Below, one piece after another: positions 43,075 through 52,162 of a DNA stretch of 64,000 bases (the first letter of the stretch is position 1; each line of letters begins with the position of its first letter). The DNA is from JBCBDX01 sp038529265 (GTDB taxonomy: Bacteria > Pseudomonadota > Alphaproteobacteria > Rhizobiales > Rhizobiaceae), in NCBI GenBank assembly GCA_038529265.1, contig JBCBDX010000003.1, positions 124,001-188,000 of the forward strand, in the 5' to 3' direction. A model generated the notes under the pieces. The model was given only the letters and a program-made list of their open reading frames with translations, ran no database searches and had not been told where the DNA came from. The position numbers were made by a program, and so were the translations under genes.

Positions 43075-44676
43075 ATGGCTGCACCACGCGTACTCGTATC
43101 CGACAAACTCTCTGAAACCGCTGTCCAAATTTTCCGGGACCGCGGCATTGATGTCGATTTCCTGCCCGATGTTGGCAAGGACAAGGAAAAAATGCAGGAG
43201 ATCATCGGCCAATATGACGGCCTTGCGATCCGTTCTGCGACCAAAGCAACGGAAAAGCTGATCTCTGCTGCTGACAATCTCAAAGTCATTGGTCGCGCCG
43301 GCATCGGCGTCGACAATGTGGACATTCCTGCTGCCTCCAAGCGCGGTATCATTGTCATGAACACGCCCTTCGGCAACTCGATCACAACGGCTGAGCATGC
43401 CATTTCTCTGATGATGGCAGTTGCCCGTCAAATCCCGTCAGCAGACGCTTCCACACGACAGGGGAAATGGGAAAAGTCTAAGTTCATGGGCGTTGAACTG
43501 ACCGGCAAGGTGCTTGGTTTGATCGGAGCAGGCAATATCGGCTCCATCGTTGCCAGCCGCGCGATTGGCCTTAAAATGCGTGTTGTCGCCTTTGATCCGT
43601 TTCTTTCTGAAGAACGCGCTAAAGATATCGGCGTTGAAAAAGTTGAGCTTGATGATCTGTTCGCGCGCGCTGATTTTATCACTCTGCACACGCCGCTCAC
43701 CGACAAAACCCGCAACATCATTGACGCCGATGCGCTGGCCAAAATGAAAGACGGCGTACGCATTATCAATTGTGCGCGCGGTGGTCTGATTGTGGAGACC
43801 GCACTTGCTGAGGCCTTAAAGTCCGGCAAAGTGGCAGGTGCTGGTATCGATGTTTTTGAGGTCGAGCCAGCTACCGAAAACCCGCTATTTGATCTGCCAA
43901 ACGTGGTCTGCACACCTCACCTTGGCGCGGCAACGACCGAGGCGCAGGAAAATGTAGCGCTGCAGGTTGCAGAACAGATGAGCGATTATCTGCTCAAGGG
44001 TGCCGTTTCCAATGCGATCAATATGCCCTCCATCACCGCCGAAGAAGCGCCGATTCTCAAGCCATTTGTAAAGCTTGCTGATGTGCTCGGTGCTTTTGCA
44101 GGGCAAGCAACAGAGTCACCCATCAAGGAGGTTGAAATTCTCTATGATGGAGTGCCCTCGACCTTGAACACCAAGGCGCTGACAAGTGCGGCATTGGCGG
44201 GTTTGATCCGCTCTCAGGTGGCGGATGTAAACATGGTCTCCGCACCGATCATGATTAAAGAGCGTGGTGTGAAGGTTTCTGAGGTGACCCGTGATAAATC
44301 CGGCATCTATGATGGCTACATCAAGCTCACGGTTATAACCGAACGCCAGCAACGCTCTGTCGCTGGTACGGTGTTCTCCGATGGCAAGCCACGTTTCATT
44401 CAGATCAAGGGTATCAATCTTGATGCCGAGATCGGTGAGCATATGATCTACGTCACCAACAAGGATGAGCCGGGTGTGATCGGTCATATGGGCGCAACGC
44501 TTGGCAAGCACAATGTCAACATCGCGAACTTCCAGCTTGGCCGCAAAGGCCCGGGCGGTGATGCGATAGCTTTGCTGTATGTCGATGGGCCCGTTGCTGA
44601 CGACGCTCTGGCCGACCTCACCAATCATCCGTCCATGCTGCAGGCCAAGGCCATGGCATTTGATGTGAACGTCTAA
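43075..44676 (+). CDS. serA: D-3-phosphoglycerate dehydrogenase
   Basis: A 533-residue enzyme for the first step of serine synthesis. The nucleotide-binding motif is GLIGAGNIGSIVASRA. The catalytic Arg/Glu/His triad fits INCARGGLIVE, EVEPATENPLF and TPHLGAAT. An intervening domain and a C-terminal ACT domain (YVTNKDEPGVIGHMGATL), the likely serine-sensing site, complete the long form. ATG at 43075 is used since GGAGG lies five bases upstream; ATGs at 43063 and 43072 are in frame. Confidence 0.97.
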   Translation: MAAPRVLVSDKLSETAVQIFRDRGIDVDFLPDVGKDKEKMQEIIGQYDGLAIRSATKATEKLISAADNLKVIGRAGIGVDNVDIPAASKRGIIVMNTPFGNSITTAEHAISLMMAVARQIPSADASTRQGKWEKSKFMGVELTGKVLGLIGAGNIGSIVASRAIGLKMRVVAFDPFLSEERAKDIGVEKVELDDLFARADFITLHTPLTDKTRNIIDADALAKMKDGVRIINCARGGLIVETALAEALKSGKVAGAGIDVFEVEPATENPLFDLPNVVCTPHLGAATTEAQENVALQVAEQMSDYLLKGAVSNAINMPSITAEEAPILKPFVKLADVLGAFAGQATESPIKEVEILYDGVPSTLNTKALTSAALAGLIRSQVADVNMVSAPIMIKERGVKVSEVTRDKSGIYDGYIKLTVITERQQRSVAGTVFSDGKPRFIQIKGINLDAEIGEHMIYVTNKDEPGVIGHMGATLGKHNVNIANFQLGRKGPGGDAIALLYVDGPVADDALADLTNHPSMLQAKAMAFDVNV

Positions 44677-44684
44677 ACTTCAAT

Positions 44685-44717
44685 AACAAGGCGGGTTCAT
44701 TTCGATCCCGCCTTGTT
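44685..44717 (+). terminator. Terminator of serC-serA
   Basis: An 11-bp stem (AACAAGGCGGG / CCCGCCTTGTT) with an eleven-base loop lies nine bases after the serA stop. The downstream T-run is short (TTAT). It ends where the convergent EamA gene stops and could serve both directions. Confidence 0.75.
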
Positions 44718-45634
44718 TATTGAGCGCTTGTTTTTCCGAATTCGGCAATCATGATCCCGCCAACGACTAAAAACAGCGCAATGGCATGATGCCAGCCAAA
44801 AATCTCACCCAGCAACAGTATTGCTAAAATGGTGCCGAGAACCGGGATCAGATTGATGAACAGCCCTGCGCGGTTGGGGCCGATGAGCGAAATGCCGCGA
44901 ATGTAAAACACTTGACTGAGGATCGAGGGGAAGATCGCCGTGTAAAGGACGATCAACCAACCACGTGTATCGGGTATAATACCGTTGGCGCCGTTTAATT
45001 CCCAGATCGCAAAGGGAAGAGACGTCAGCATTGCGGAAAACGCCATGATGACCATGAAGCTCTTCCAATGCACCTCCGGGCGATAACGAAGGGCAATTGA
45101 ATACCCGGCGTAGAGAATGCCAGCCACACCCATCAGTATGTCGCCGCGATTGAATTGAAGATTGGCCAAACGATCAAATGAGCCGGCAGAGGCAACAACG
45201 AGCACGCCGAGCAGTGTCAGCGAGAAACCGATCATCTGAAGCAAGCTCACCTTTGTTCTAAAGAAGATAAAATTGCCGATGAAGATTAGTAAGGGAATCG
45301 CGGCCTGTTCAATGGTGACGTTAATCGTCGATGTGTGCTGAAGTGCGGAATAGAGCGCTATGTTGAAACCGGCGAAGCCAGTCATGCCATAGGCAAACAA
45401 AATGGGCAGGTGAGGGCGCACTTTTTGCCAATCCTTGCAGATCTGCGGAAGCGCGATCAAAAGAATTACCAACCATGCGATGCTCCATCGCAAAAAAGCC
45501 AGCGTCATTGGCGATATGTGTCCAACGGCCAGCTTGCCCGCCACGGCGTTGCCTGACCAAAACAGCGTTGTAAGAAACAGAAGCGCATAAGCGAGTTGCG
45601 CATCATTTTTTATCGTATCGGTGCGCCTACTCAT
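44717..45634 (-). CDS. EamA/DMT-family transporter
   Basis: A 305-residue inner-membrane protein with ten helices arranged as two EamA repeats (AYALLFLTTLFWSGNAVAGK at the start; GVAGILYAGYSIALRYRP at the start of the second). Proteins of this family export metabolites, often amino acids. The substrate here is unknown. It is a monocistronic gene on the minus strand, convergent with serA and divergent from purA. Confidence 0.9.
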   Translation of the reverse strand: MSRRTDTIKNDAQLAYALLFLTTLFWSGNAVAGKLAVGHISPMTLAFLRWSIAWLVILLIALPQICKDWQKVRPHLPILFAYGMTGFAGFNIALYSALQHTSTINVTIEQAAIPLLIFIGNFIFFRTKVSLLQMIGFSLTLLGVLVVASAGSFDRLANLQFNRGDILMGVAGILYAGYSIALRYRPEVHWKSFMVIMAFSAMLTSLPFAIWELNGANGIIPDTRGWLIVLYTAIFPSILSQVFYIRGISLIGPNRAGLFINLIPVLGTILAILLLGEIFGWHHAIALFLVVGGIMIAEFGKTSAQ

Positions 45635-45794
45635 ATTCGTCCATCGCTGCTTACGGGGCTAAATGGCGCGTATATGATGGTTTGGCGAGAAAAAACCGTT
45701 GGAGCACGACAAGTTGCTGACGGTTACCCTCGCCAAAGGCGCATCGGGACGATAGAGAGCGGCGGTTTGTTTATTATAAGAGCGAGTGCCGGAC

Positions 45795-47090
45795 ATGGGC
45801 AATGTTGTCGTCGTTGGAAGCCAATGGGGCGATGAAGGCAAAGGCAAAATAGTTGACTGGCTATCTGAACGCGCCGACGTAGTGGTGCGATTTCAAGGCG
45901 GTCACAATGCAGGCCACACGCTCGTTATCGATGGGGTCACCTACAAGATTTCGCTGGTGCCATCCGGGATTGTGCGCGGTAAGCTTTCGGTTATCGGCAA
46001 TGGTGTGGTTTTTGATCCGCACTTCTTTATCAAGGAAGTGGATGGATTGCGCGAAAGCGGCGTCGATGTGACCCCGGATAATCTAAAGGTTGCCGAGAAC
46101 ACTCCGCTTATTCTTTCTCTGCACCGCGAACTGGACGGGTTCCGAGAAGATGCCGCTTCCAACTCCGGCACCAAGATCGGGACGACCCGTCGTGGTATCG
46201 GACCTGCCTATGAAGATAAAGTCGGGCGTCGCGCTATCCGTGTAATGGATCTGGCAAATCGCGAAACGCTCCCGGCCAAGGTTGATCGCCTCCTGACCCA
46301 TCACAATGCTTTGCGTCGTGGGCTTGGCCACGATGAAGTCAGCCATGATGATATCATGGCCGAATTGATGGACGTCGCCGACAAGGTGCTTCCTTTCATG
46401 GATCAGGTATGGAAGGTATTGAATGAGCGGAAAGCAGCCGGTGAGCGCATTCTGTTTGAAGGAGCTCAAGGAACGCTTCTTGACGTCGACCATGGAACCT
46501 ATCCGTTCGTGACATCATCAAATGTCGTCGCGGGCGGTGCGGCGGCCGGCTCTGGCGTTGGCCCTGGCGCCATCGATTATGTGCTTGGTATCACCAAAGC
46601 TTACACGACACGTGTTGGCGAGGGTCCATTCCCTTCCGAACAGGATAATGAGGTTGGCCAGTATCTTGGCGAAAAAGGCCATGAGTTTGGTACGGTAACG
46701 TCGCGCAAAAGACGCTGCGGCTGGTTTGATGCTGTGCTGGTCCGTCAGGCGGTTGCGGTCAATGGTATCGATGGTATCGCATTGACCAAGCTGGATGTTC
46801 TGGACGGCATGGATGAGATCAAGATTTGCGTCGGTTATGAACTCGACGGCAAGCGGATCGACTATCTTCCGGCCAGCCAAGGCGCGCAGGCCCGCGTCGT
46901 TCCAATTTACGAAACGGTGGAAGGCTGGAGTGCGCCGACGCTTGGTGCGCGCTCGTGGAATGACCTTCCGGCGCAGGCAGTGAAGTATGTCCGGCATGTG
47001 GAAGAGCTGATTGGTGCGCCCGTTGCCTTACTTTCGACGAGTCCTGAGCGCAATGACACCATACTTGTTACAGACCCGTTTCACGATTAG
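45795..47090 (+). CDS. purA: Adenylosuccinate synthetase
   Basis: A 431-residue GTP-dependent enzyme that makes adenylosuccinate from IMP and aspartate. The phosphate-binding loop GSQWGDEGKGKIVDWL is near residue 10. Also seen are GGHNAGHT, TTRRGIGPAYEDK, and the C-terminal signature VTSRKRRCGWFDAV. The ATG at 45795 is used; a GTG nine bases earlier is in frame and equally possible. Confidence 0.97.
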   Translation: MGNVVVVGSQWGDEGKGKIVDWLSERADVVVRFQGGHNAGHTLVIDGVTYKISLVPSGIVRGKLSVIGNGVVFDPHFFIKEVDGLRESGVDVTPDNLKVAENTPLILSLHRELDGFREDAASNSGTKIGTTRRGIGPAYEDKVGRRAIRVMDLANRETLPAKVDRLLTHHNALRRGLGHDEVSHDDIMAELMDVADKVLPFMDQVWKVLNERKAAGERILFEGAQGTLLDVDHGTYPFVTSSNVVAGGAAAGSGVGPGAIDYVLGITKAYTTRVGEGPFPSEQDNEVGQYLGEKGHEFGTVTSRKRRCGWFDAVLVRQAVAVNGIDGIALTKLDVLDGMDEIKICVGYELDGKRIDYLPASQGAQARVVPIYETVEGWSAPTLGARSWNDLPAQAVKYVRHVEELIGAPVALLSTSPERNDTILVTDPFHD

Positions 47091-47128
47091 GACTGTACTC
47101 AGCTTTGTGCATACCGGATTGAATATCT

Positions 47129-48847
47129 ATGGCAGACTTTGCTGCGATACTGCGAAAGAACATTGAGAAGCTCGGCGATACGACACCCGACGTTCGCGAG
47201 AAAATCTACGGCAAGGCGCGCGAAGCGCTCGAACGCAAAATAGCGGCCATTGATCCTGCCCCTGCCCAAGCCGTGGTAGACCGGCAGTTTGAGAAGCTGT
47301 CTGAAGCCGTTTCCGAAGTCGAAGCAGAGTATGCGACACCGCTCACTCTCGAGGAGCAGCTAGATGATCTTGATAGTCTTCTGAGCGGTGAAAGCGACGC
47401 TGCACCCGAGCCTGTCGTTGAAGATAGCCCAGTCTCCGACGTTGCGGATGAACCTGTTGGCGATGTCATCGCGCCAGAACCTGCCGTCGATGAGCACATT
47501 CCATCAGAGGCAGTCTCTGAGGAAGCGGATGTCGTCGCCGATGAGGTGACACCGCCACTCGTTCCAACCGAAGCCGAAGCATCTCCATTGGCTGAGGAAC
47601 CGGTCATGCCTGCGGTTGATGAAGATCCGCTTCGGACTTTCCTTGAGGAAAATGTAGAGGCGCTTTCGACACCTGAGATCGAAGTCCCTGAGGTCGGTTC
47701 CGAGTTGGACGCACCTGCTTTTAATGCTGAAGACGGGGTATCGGTGGTCGCACCCGAGCTGGACGATGCCACTACTGCGATGGCTCCGTCTGAGCCATCC
47801 GGCCCCGCTTGGGGGCGGCTTGGCGTCTTGGTTTTGATTTTGCTCATCTTGGGCGGCGGAGGTTACTTTGCCGGTACGCTACCCCAGGTGCAAACGGTTC
47901 TGGGCTTAAACGCAAGTAACAGCGCCGATGGCGATGCCGATGTCCCTGTTCGCGAAGTTTCTACGACTACCATCGACGCTGGTGATGAGACGGTAGAGCC
48001 CGATACCGGTACCCTGCAAGACGGCGAGACCGCGATCACTGTAGAAGGAGAAGGCGCTGAAACTGTCGTCGTGGGCACAAGTCCTGATGCTACACCAAAG
48101 TTCACACAACGATTGACTGAAGATGGCGTTGAGGTCGATGAAGGCCCCGCGTCAGGCGCGGCATCCGTTGGTGAGGGCACCAGTGTTTCTGATTTAACGC
48201 CAGGAACCGAAGCTGAAACGCCACCAGCTGCTGAAGGTGAAACCGGTGCGGAAGAAGCCGCCGTTGAAAATTCAAACCCATTGCGAGTCGGTCAACGTGC
48301 TATCTTTTATGAAGAGCGCACGGGCACGGAAGCTGGTACCGCGGTGCCAGGGGATATTATCTGGACGCAAGTACAGGAATCTCCCGGAGACGGTCTGCCA
48401 CTTGAGCCCGCTATACGTGGTGATGTGGCGATCAGCGATCTTGGTTTGAATCTGACAATGACGATACGCCGAAATGGCGATCCGACGTTCCCCGCAAGTC
48501 ACATCATCGAGTTGGCGTTTGATGTGCCAGAAGATTTCACAGGTCGCGGCATTGCTGACGTTCAACGCGTCACATTTAAAGGTTCTGAGGAAGATCCGGG
48601 CACGGGCCTGATTGGCATCTTTGCACCCATCGATACCAACTTCTTCCTTGTTGCGCTCAATAGCGCCGAGGAAGCGGTGGCCAGTAACACCGCGCTCATG
48701 CAGCGTGAAAGCTGGATTGACATTCCCCTGCAATATGTCAGCGGTCGTCGTGCCTTGGTTTCCGTTGAAAAGGGAACGCCCGGCGAGCGCGTCTTTGAAG
48801 AGGTATTTGCTTTTTGGGGCGCAAATCCGCTGCCTGTCGAAGGCTAA
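47129..48847 (+). CDS. Acidic single-pass membrane protein, unknown function
   Basis: A 572-residue protein with a conserved helical N-terminus (MADFAAILRKNIEKLGDTTP, then REKIYGKAREALERK). A long acidic proline/glutamate/valine-rich stretch runs over about residues 70-225. One membrane helix follows near residue 230 (LGVLVLILLILGGGGYFAG), then another disordered acidic stretch and a folded C-terminal domain (AIFYEERTG to FWGANPLPVEG). The N-terminal pattern recurs in rhizobial proteins annotated as hypothetical, located after purA. The disordered region resembles TolA-like linkers. No enzyme motif; possibly an envelope-spanning or scaffold protein. Confidence 0.75.
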   Translation: MADFAAILRKNIEKLGDTTPDVREKIYGKAREALERKIAAIDPAPAQAVVDRQFEKLSEAVSEVEAEYATPLTLEEQLDDLDSLLSGESDAAPEPVVEDSPVSDVADEPVGDVIAPEPAVDEHIPSEAVSEEADVVADEVTPPLVPTEAEASPLAEEPVMPAVDEDPLRTFLEENVEALSTPEIEVPEVGSELDAPAFNAEDGVSVVAPELDDATTAMAPSEPSGPAWGRLGVLVLILLILGGGGYFAGTLPQVQTVLGLNASNSADGDADVPVREVSTTTIDAGDETVEPDTGTLQDGETAITVEGEGAETVVVGTSPDATPKFTQRLTEDGVEVDEGPASGAASVGEGTSVSDLTPGTEAETPPAAEGETGAEEAAVENSNPLRVGQRAIFYEERTGTEAGTAVPGDIIWTQVQESPGDGLPLEPAIRGDVAISDLGLNLTMTIRRNGDPTFPASHIIELAFDVPEDFTGRGIADVQRVTFKGSEEDPGTGLIGIFAPIDTNFFLVALNSAEEAVASNTALMQRESWIDIPLQYVSGRRALVSVEKGTPGERVFEEVFAFWGANPLPVEG

Positions 48848-48865
48848 AGATCTGCGAGTCCGCCC

Positions 48866-49492
48866 ATGATCGCAGATCTTGAAACACTTCTGCCTGTCCT
48901 GGCCGCCTTTACTGTGATCACAGTCGCGCCAGGCCCTGCCAACATTGCTGTTGCCACCATTTCAATGGCGCATGGCCGAACCGCTGGTTTGCGTTTTGGC
49001 GTCGGCCTTGGCGTTGGGTTTGCCTTTTGGGGTGTTTTGGCTGCAACTGGCCTGGGTGCTTTATTGCAGGCCTCTGCCGAGGCGATGATCGTTCTTAAAG
49101 TCATCGGCGGCGGTTATTTGTTATGGCTTGCATGGGTGTCATGGCGAACCGCCGACACCCATAGTCCGGCTGCGAGACCCGATCAGAAGAAAAGCGGGTT
49201 CGTGCAGGGACTGTTGCTCAACCTGTCCAATCCAAAAGCTGTGGTCGCATGGCTGGCTGCGCTTGCTGCAGGCTTTGGCGAGACTGGTCAGCTGGTGCAG
49301 TTGCTGTTTGTTACTTTCATTTGCATCGCGCTCGGTTTTTTGAACTATTTTTCCTATGCGCTCATTTTCTCGTTGGGTGGTTTTATGGCGCTTTATCAGC
49401 GGTTTGCGCGTTGGGTGAACCGTACGGTTGCGGCCTTCTTCGCCGCAACGGGCCTTGCGATCATCCGTTCCGCTTTCCAGCGCACGGCTTGA
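48866..49492 (+). CDS. LysE/RhtB-family amino-acid exporter
   Basis: A 208-residue inner-membrane protein with about six helices. The family signature is TVAPGPANIAVATISMAHGRTAGLRFGVG near the N-terminus, and LLLNLSNPKAVVAWLAAL is in the middle. These export amino acids such as threonine or homoserine; the substrate here is not evident. It begins 18 bases after the acidic protein gene and converges on rpoH. Confidence 0.9.
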   Translation: MIADLETLLPVLAAFTVITVAPGPANIAVATISMAHGRTAGLRFGVGLGVGFAFWGVLAATGLGALLQASAEAMIVLKVIGGGYLLWLAWVSWRTADTHSPAARPDQKKSGFVQGLLLNLSNPKAVVAWLAALAAGFGETGQLVQLLFVTFICIALGFLNYFSYALIFSLGGFMALYQRFARWVNRTVAAFFAATGLAIIRSAFQRTA

Positions 49493-49511
49493 CTAAACCT
49501 AAAACAAAAAA

Positions 49512-49532
49512 GGTCAGCGCATAACGCTGACC
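49512..49532 (-). terminator. Rho-independent terminator of rpoH
   Basis: A perfect 8-bp stem (GGTCAGCG / CGCTGACC) with a five-base loop. On the minus strand it is followed by a U-rich run from the A-rich stretch at 49501-49511. It ends the rpoH transcript and insulates it from the convergent lysE-like gene. Confidence 0.88.
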
Positions 49533-49560
49533 CTTTAAGTTCAAATTGATTGTTTCGGCT

Positions 49561-50469
49561 TCAATGCGCCGCGATTGCTTCGCGGGTGCTCTTTTCCACT
49601 GCAGCGGCAGCTGCCTGAACCGCTTCTTGTACTTTTTCAAAAGCACGCACTTCAATCTGGCGCACACGTTCACGCGAAATACTGAACTCGCCTGACAGTT
49701 CTTCCAGTGTCAGTGGTTCTTCCGATAAACGGCGAGCAGTGAAGATGCGCTTTTCGCGATCATTGAGCACGTCCATTGCATCTTTCAGCAAAGCGCGGCG
49801 CTGGTCAGTCTCATCTTCTTCAATCAGCATTTTTTCCTGACTGTCAGACTCGTCTACCAGCCAGTCCTGCCATTGGCCGCTTTCGCCTTCGCCAGCACGC
49901 ATGGGCGCATTCAAAGATGCATCACCGGAAAGGCGCTGGTTCATGGAACGCACATCTTCTTCTGTTACCTGAAGATCGGTGGCGATTTGCTTGACCTGGT
50001 CTTCGTTCAGATCACCGTCGCCAAGCGCCTGAATGCGGTTTTTGGCTTTACGCAGATTAAAGAACAGCCGCTTCTGGTTAGCAGTCGTGCCCATTTTGAC
50101 AAGGCTCCATGAGCGCAGCACATATTCCTGGATCGAGGCTTTGATCCACCACATGGCATAAGTGGCAAGGCGGAAACCGCGCTCGGGGTCAAACTTCTTG
50201 ACCGCCTGCATCAGGCCAACATTGCCTTCAGAAACCACTTCACCCATGGGCAAGCCATAGCCGCGATAGCCCATGGCAATCTTGGCCACGAGCCGCAGGT
50301 GTGATGTCACCAGCCGATGCGCTGCATCGGTGTCTTCATGTTCATGATAGCGCTTGGCAAGCATATATTCTTCGTCGGGTTGAAGCATGGGGAAGCGACG
50401 TACTTCCTCCAAATATCGAGATAAACCGTCCGAGCCACCGACGAGGCTAGGTAGTGTAGCTTGGGCCAT
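49561..50469 (-). CDS. rpoH: RNA polymerase heat-shock sigma factor RpoH
   Basis: A 302-residue sigma-32-type factor directing heat-shock and stress genes. It has the sigma-70 region 2 (LRLVAKIAMGYRGYGLPMGEVVSEGNVGL and WWIKASIQEYVLRSW). The RpoH box QKRLFFNLRKAK sits between regions 2 and 3. Region 4 ends ISRERVRQIEVRAFEKVQ. AAAGGGAGAAAGG precedes the ATG. Monocistronic, between rluD upstream and a strong terminator downstream. Alphaproteobacteria often carry two rpoH genes; this window shows one. Confidence 0.96.
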   Translation of the reverse strand: MAQATLPSLVGGSDGLSRYLEEVRRFPMLQPDEEYMLAKRYHEHEDTDAAHRLVTSHLRLVAKIAMGYRGYGLPMGEVVSEGNVGLMQAVKKFDPERGFRLATYAMWWIKASIQEYVLRSWSLVKMGTTANQKRLFFNLRKAKNRIQALGDGDLNEDQVKQIATDLQVTEEDVRSMNQRLSGDASLNAPMRAGEGESGQWQDWLVDESDSQEKMLIEEDETDQRRALLKDAMDVLNDREKRIFTARRLSEEPLTLEELSGEFSISRERVRQIEVRAFEKVQEAVQAAAAAVEKSTREAIAAH

Positions 50470-50607
50470 GAATGCACCCTTTCTCCCTTTTTGTGTTCCC
50501 GCACTATGCGGCGAACCGGGAAAGCATGACCGATTTTCGCGTCAAGTCTTTCCCCGAGTAAGCCAGAAGTGGTGATTAAAAGGGGCAATTTCAAGGCGAC
50601 ACGATGG

Positions 50608-51615
50608 CTAGACCGCTTCCAACGCTTTCAGCACAGTCGCCATGTCATCGGCCATTTCGGTGTCAAAGCTCATCGTTTCACCGCTGGTTGGATGCTCAAA
50701 AACCAGCTTGTAAGCGTGAAGCGCCTGACGGTTGAGCGCGGAAACGGCTTCGGCCGTTTCGGCGCCTAGCTTTGCTATCTTGGTTTTAAAACCGCTGCCA
50801 TAGACGTTGTCGCCCACAAGTGGCTGCCCATTGTAAGCCATATGCACCCTGATTTGGTGGGTTCTGCCCGTTTCCAATCGGCATTCGACCAAAGCCAGGT
50901 CGGTGCCGTTCCTGTACTCGTCGAACGTTTCTTGAATCACATAATGGGTAACCGCATGACGCGCATCGGGTTGGCTTTCAGAGACAACCGCCTGACGTTT
51001 GCGATCGCCCGATGAGCGCCCGAGAAAGCTCTCGATCGTGCCAGAGCGTCTATCGGGTATACCCCAAATCAATGCCAGATATGCACGTTCCATCACACCG
51101 GTCTTCCCGTGATCTGCAAACTGGGCTGACAGATGCCGATGGGCATGGTCGTTCTTTGCCACCACCATTACGCCTGAGGTCTCTTTATCGAGCCTGTGAA
51201 CGATGCCGGGTCTTTTCACACCGCCAATACCCGACAGCGTATCGCCGCAATGGTAAATCAGCGCATTTACCAGGGTCCCCTTCGGATTGCCTGCGCCGGG
51301 GTGCACGACAAGGCCTGCCGGTTTGTTGAGGACAAGCAGATCATTATCCTCGTAGAGAACATCTAACGGTATGTTCTCGCCTTCCGGCTCTGGTTGCTCG
51401 GCGTCCGGTAATGCAAAGACAATATTGTCGCCTGCTTTGACTTTGCGTTTCGAAGAGGTCTCTTTTGCACCATTCAGCGTTACGTGGCCATTTGCAATCA
51501 AACCCTGCGCTTGCGACCGCGACATGCCGAGCGGCAGATGGAGCGCGACAACTTGATCCAAGCGCTTGGCATGGTTGTCTTCTTCAACATCAACAGTTTT
51601 CAAATGCTCTGCCAT
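50608..51615 (-). CDS. rluD: RluD-type 23S rRNA pseudouridine synthase
   Basis: A 335-residue RluA-family enzyme. An N-terminal S4 RNA-binding domain (RLDQVVALHLPLGMSRSQAQGLIANGHV) is followed by the catalytic motif HRLDKETSGVMVVAKND with its aspartate. RTHQIRVHM and PLVGDNVYG follow. RluD modifies 23S rRNA helix 69, but the RluC and RluA subfamilies are close, so assignment to RluD rests on length and position. It lies before rpoH on the same strand, separated by 138 bases. Confidence 0.88.
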   Translation of the reverse strand: MAEHLKTVDVEEDNHAKRLDQVVALHLPLGMSRSQAQGLIANGHVTLNGAKETSSKRKVKAGDNIVFALPDAEQPEPEGENIPLDVLYEDNDLLVLNKPAGLVVHPGAGNPKGTLVNALIYHCGDTLSGIGGVKRPGIVHRLDKETSGVMVVAKNDHAHRHLSAQFADHGKTGVMERAYLALIWGIPDRRSGTIESFLGRSSGDRKRQAVVSESQPDARHAVTHYVIQETFDEYRNGTDLALVECRLETGRTHQIRVHMAYNGQPLVGDNVYGSGFKTKIAKLGAETAEAVSALNRQALHAYKLVFEHPTSGETMSFDTEMADDMATVLKALEAV

Positions 51616-51657
51616 GTGCTTCTAGCCTACGAAAAGTGCCAGCCGATCGAGTAGCCT

Positions 51658-52032
51658 ATGAACCAGATACAACCAAATCCGGAAGAAGCCCAAGAAGACA
51701 AGCCCCTTGATCCGGCGGTAGAGCGCGTACGTGCAAAAATGATCCGCTTATTGGCTGTTTCGATGGGCATCATGTTTGTTTCCATTTTTGCGGTACTGGC
51801 GGCAGTCATCTACCGGATCAATGCCGATAGCACGGATGTTTTTCAAAGTGCTGATATCACATTGCCAATCGGGTTCTCAGTGATTGAGAGTGGTCTTGAT
51901 GAAGATTTGCTCTTTGTGCGCGGCACCACCGACAATGGCGAATCAAAGGTGCTCATCTACGATTCTGTGAGCGGCAAAATCCTGCGTGAGCTTACGCTAC
52001 GTGATGGTTCGCTCGTTCCATCAGACCAGTAG
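51658..52032 (+). CDS. DUF6476-like single-pass membrane protein
   Basis: A 124-residue protein with one membrane helix (MIRLLAVSMGIMFVSIFAVLAAVIY, about residues 28-52). A small periplasmic beta domain follows (PIGFSVIESGLDEDLLFVRGT). It matches the short DUF6476-type proteins divergent from rluD in alphaproteobacteria; function unknown. Its start is 42 bases from the rluD start. A stem-loop lies right after its stop. Confidence 0.75.
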   Translation: MNQIQPNPEEAQEDKPLDPAVERVRAKMIRLLAVSMGIMFVSIFAVLAAVIYRINADSTDVFQSADITLPIGFSVIESGLDEDLLFVRGTTDNGESKVLIYDSVSGKILRELTLRDGSLVPSDQ

Positions 52033-52096
52033 AAGGCCGAAAGCGCGTGCAATAATTGCCATGCGCTTTACCGGAAAAAAGTTTGACCCCGGCCTT
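52033..52096 (+). other. Nested inverted repeats ahead of the ABC transporter operon
   Basis: An inner hairpin has arms AGCGC and GCGCT (52042-52046 and 52063-52067), extended by imperfect pairing of GTGCAAT with ATTGCCAT. An outer pair AAGGCCG (52033-52039) and CGGCCTT (52090-52096) encloses it. It lies between the DUF6476-like stop and the ABC gene start. It may be a leader structure or a weak terminator; no T-run follows. Confidence 0.45.
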
Positions 52097-52162
52097 TACA
52101 AATCTGTCGTGCTTTCGTTTGCTGCATATCGAAGTTAGTCCCGACGTCCGATATGGAGCGGA

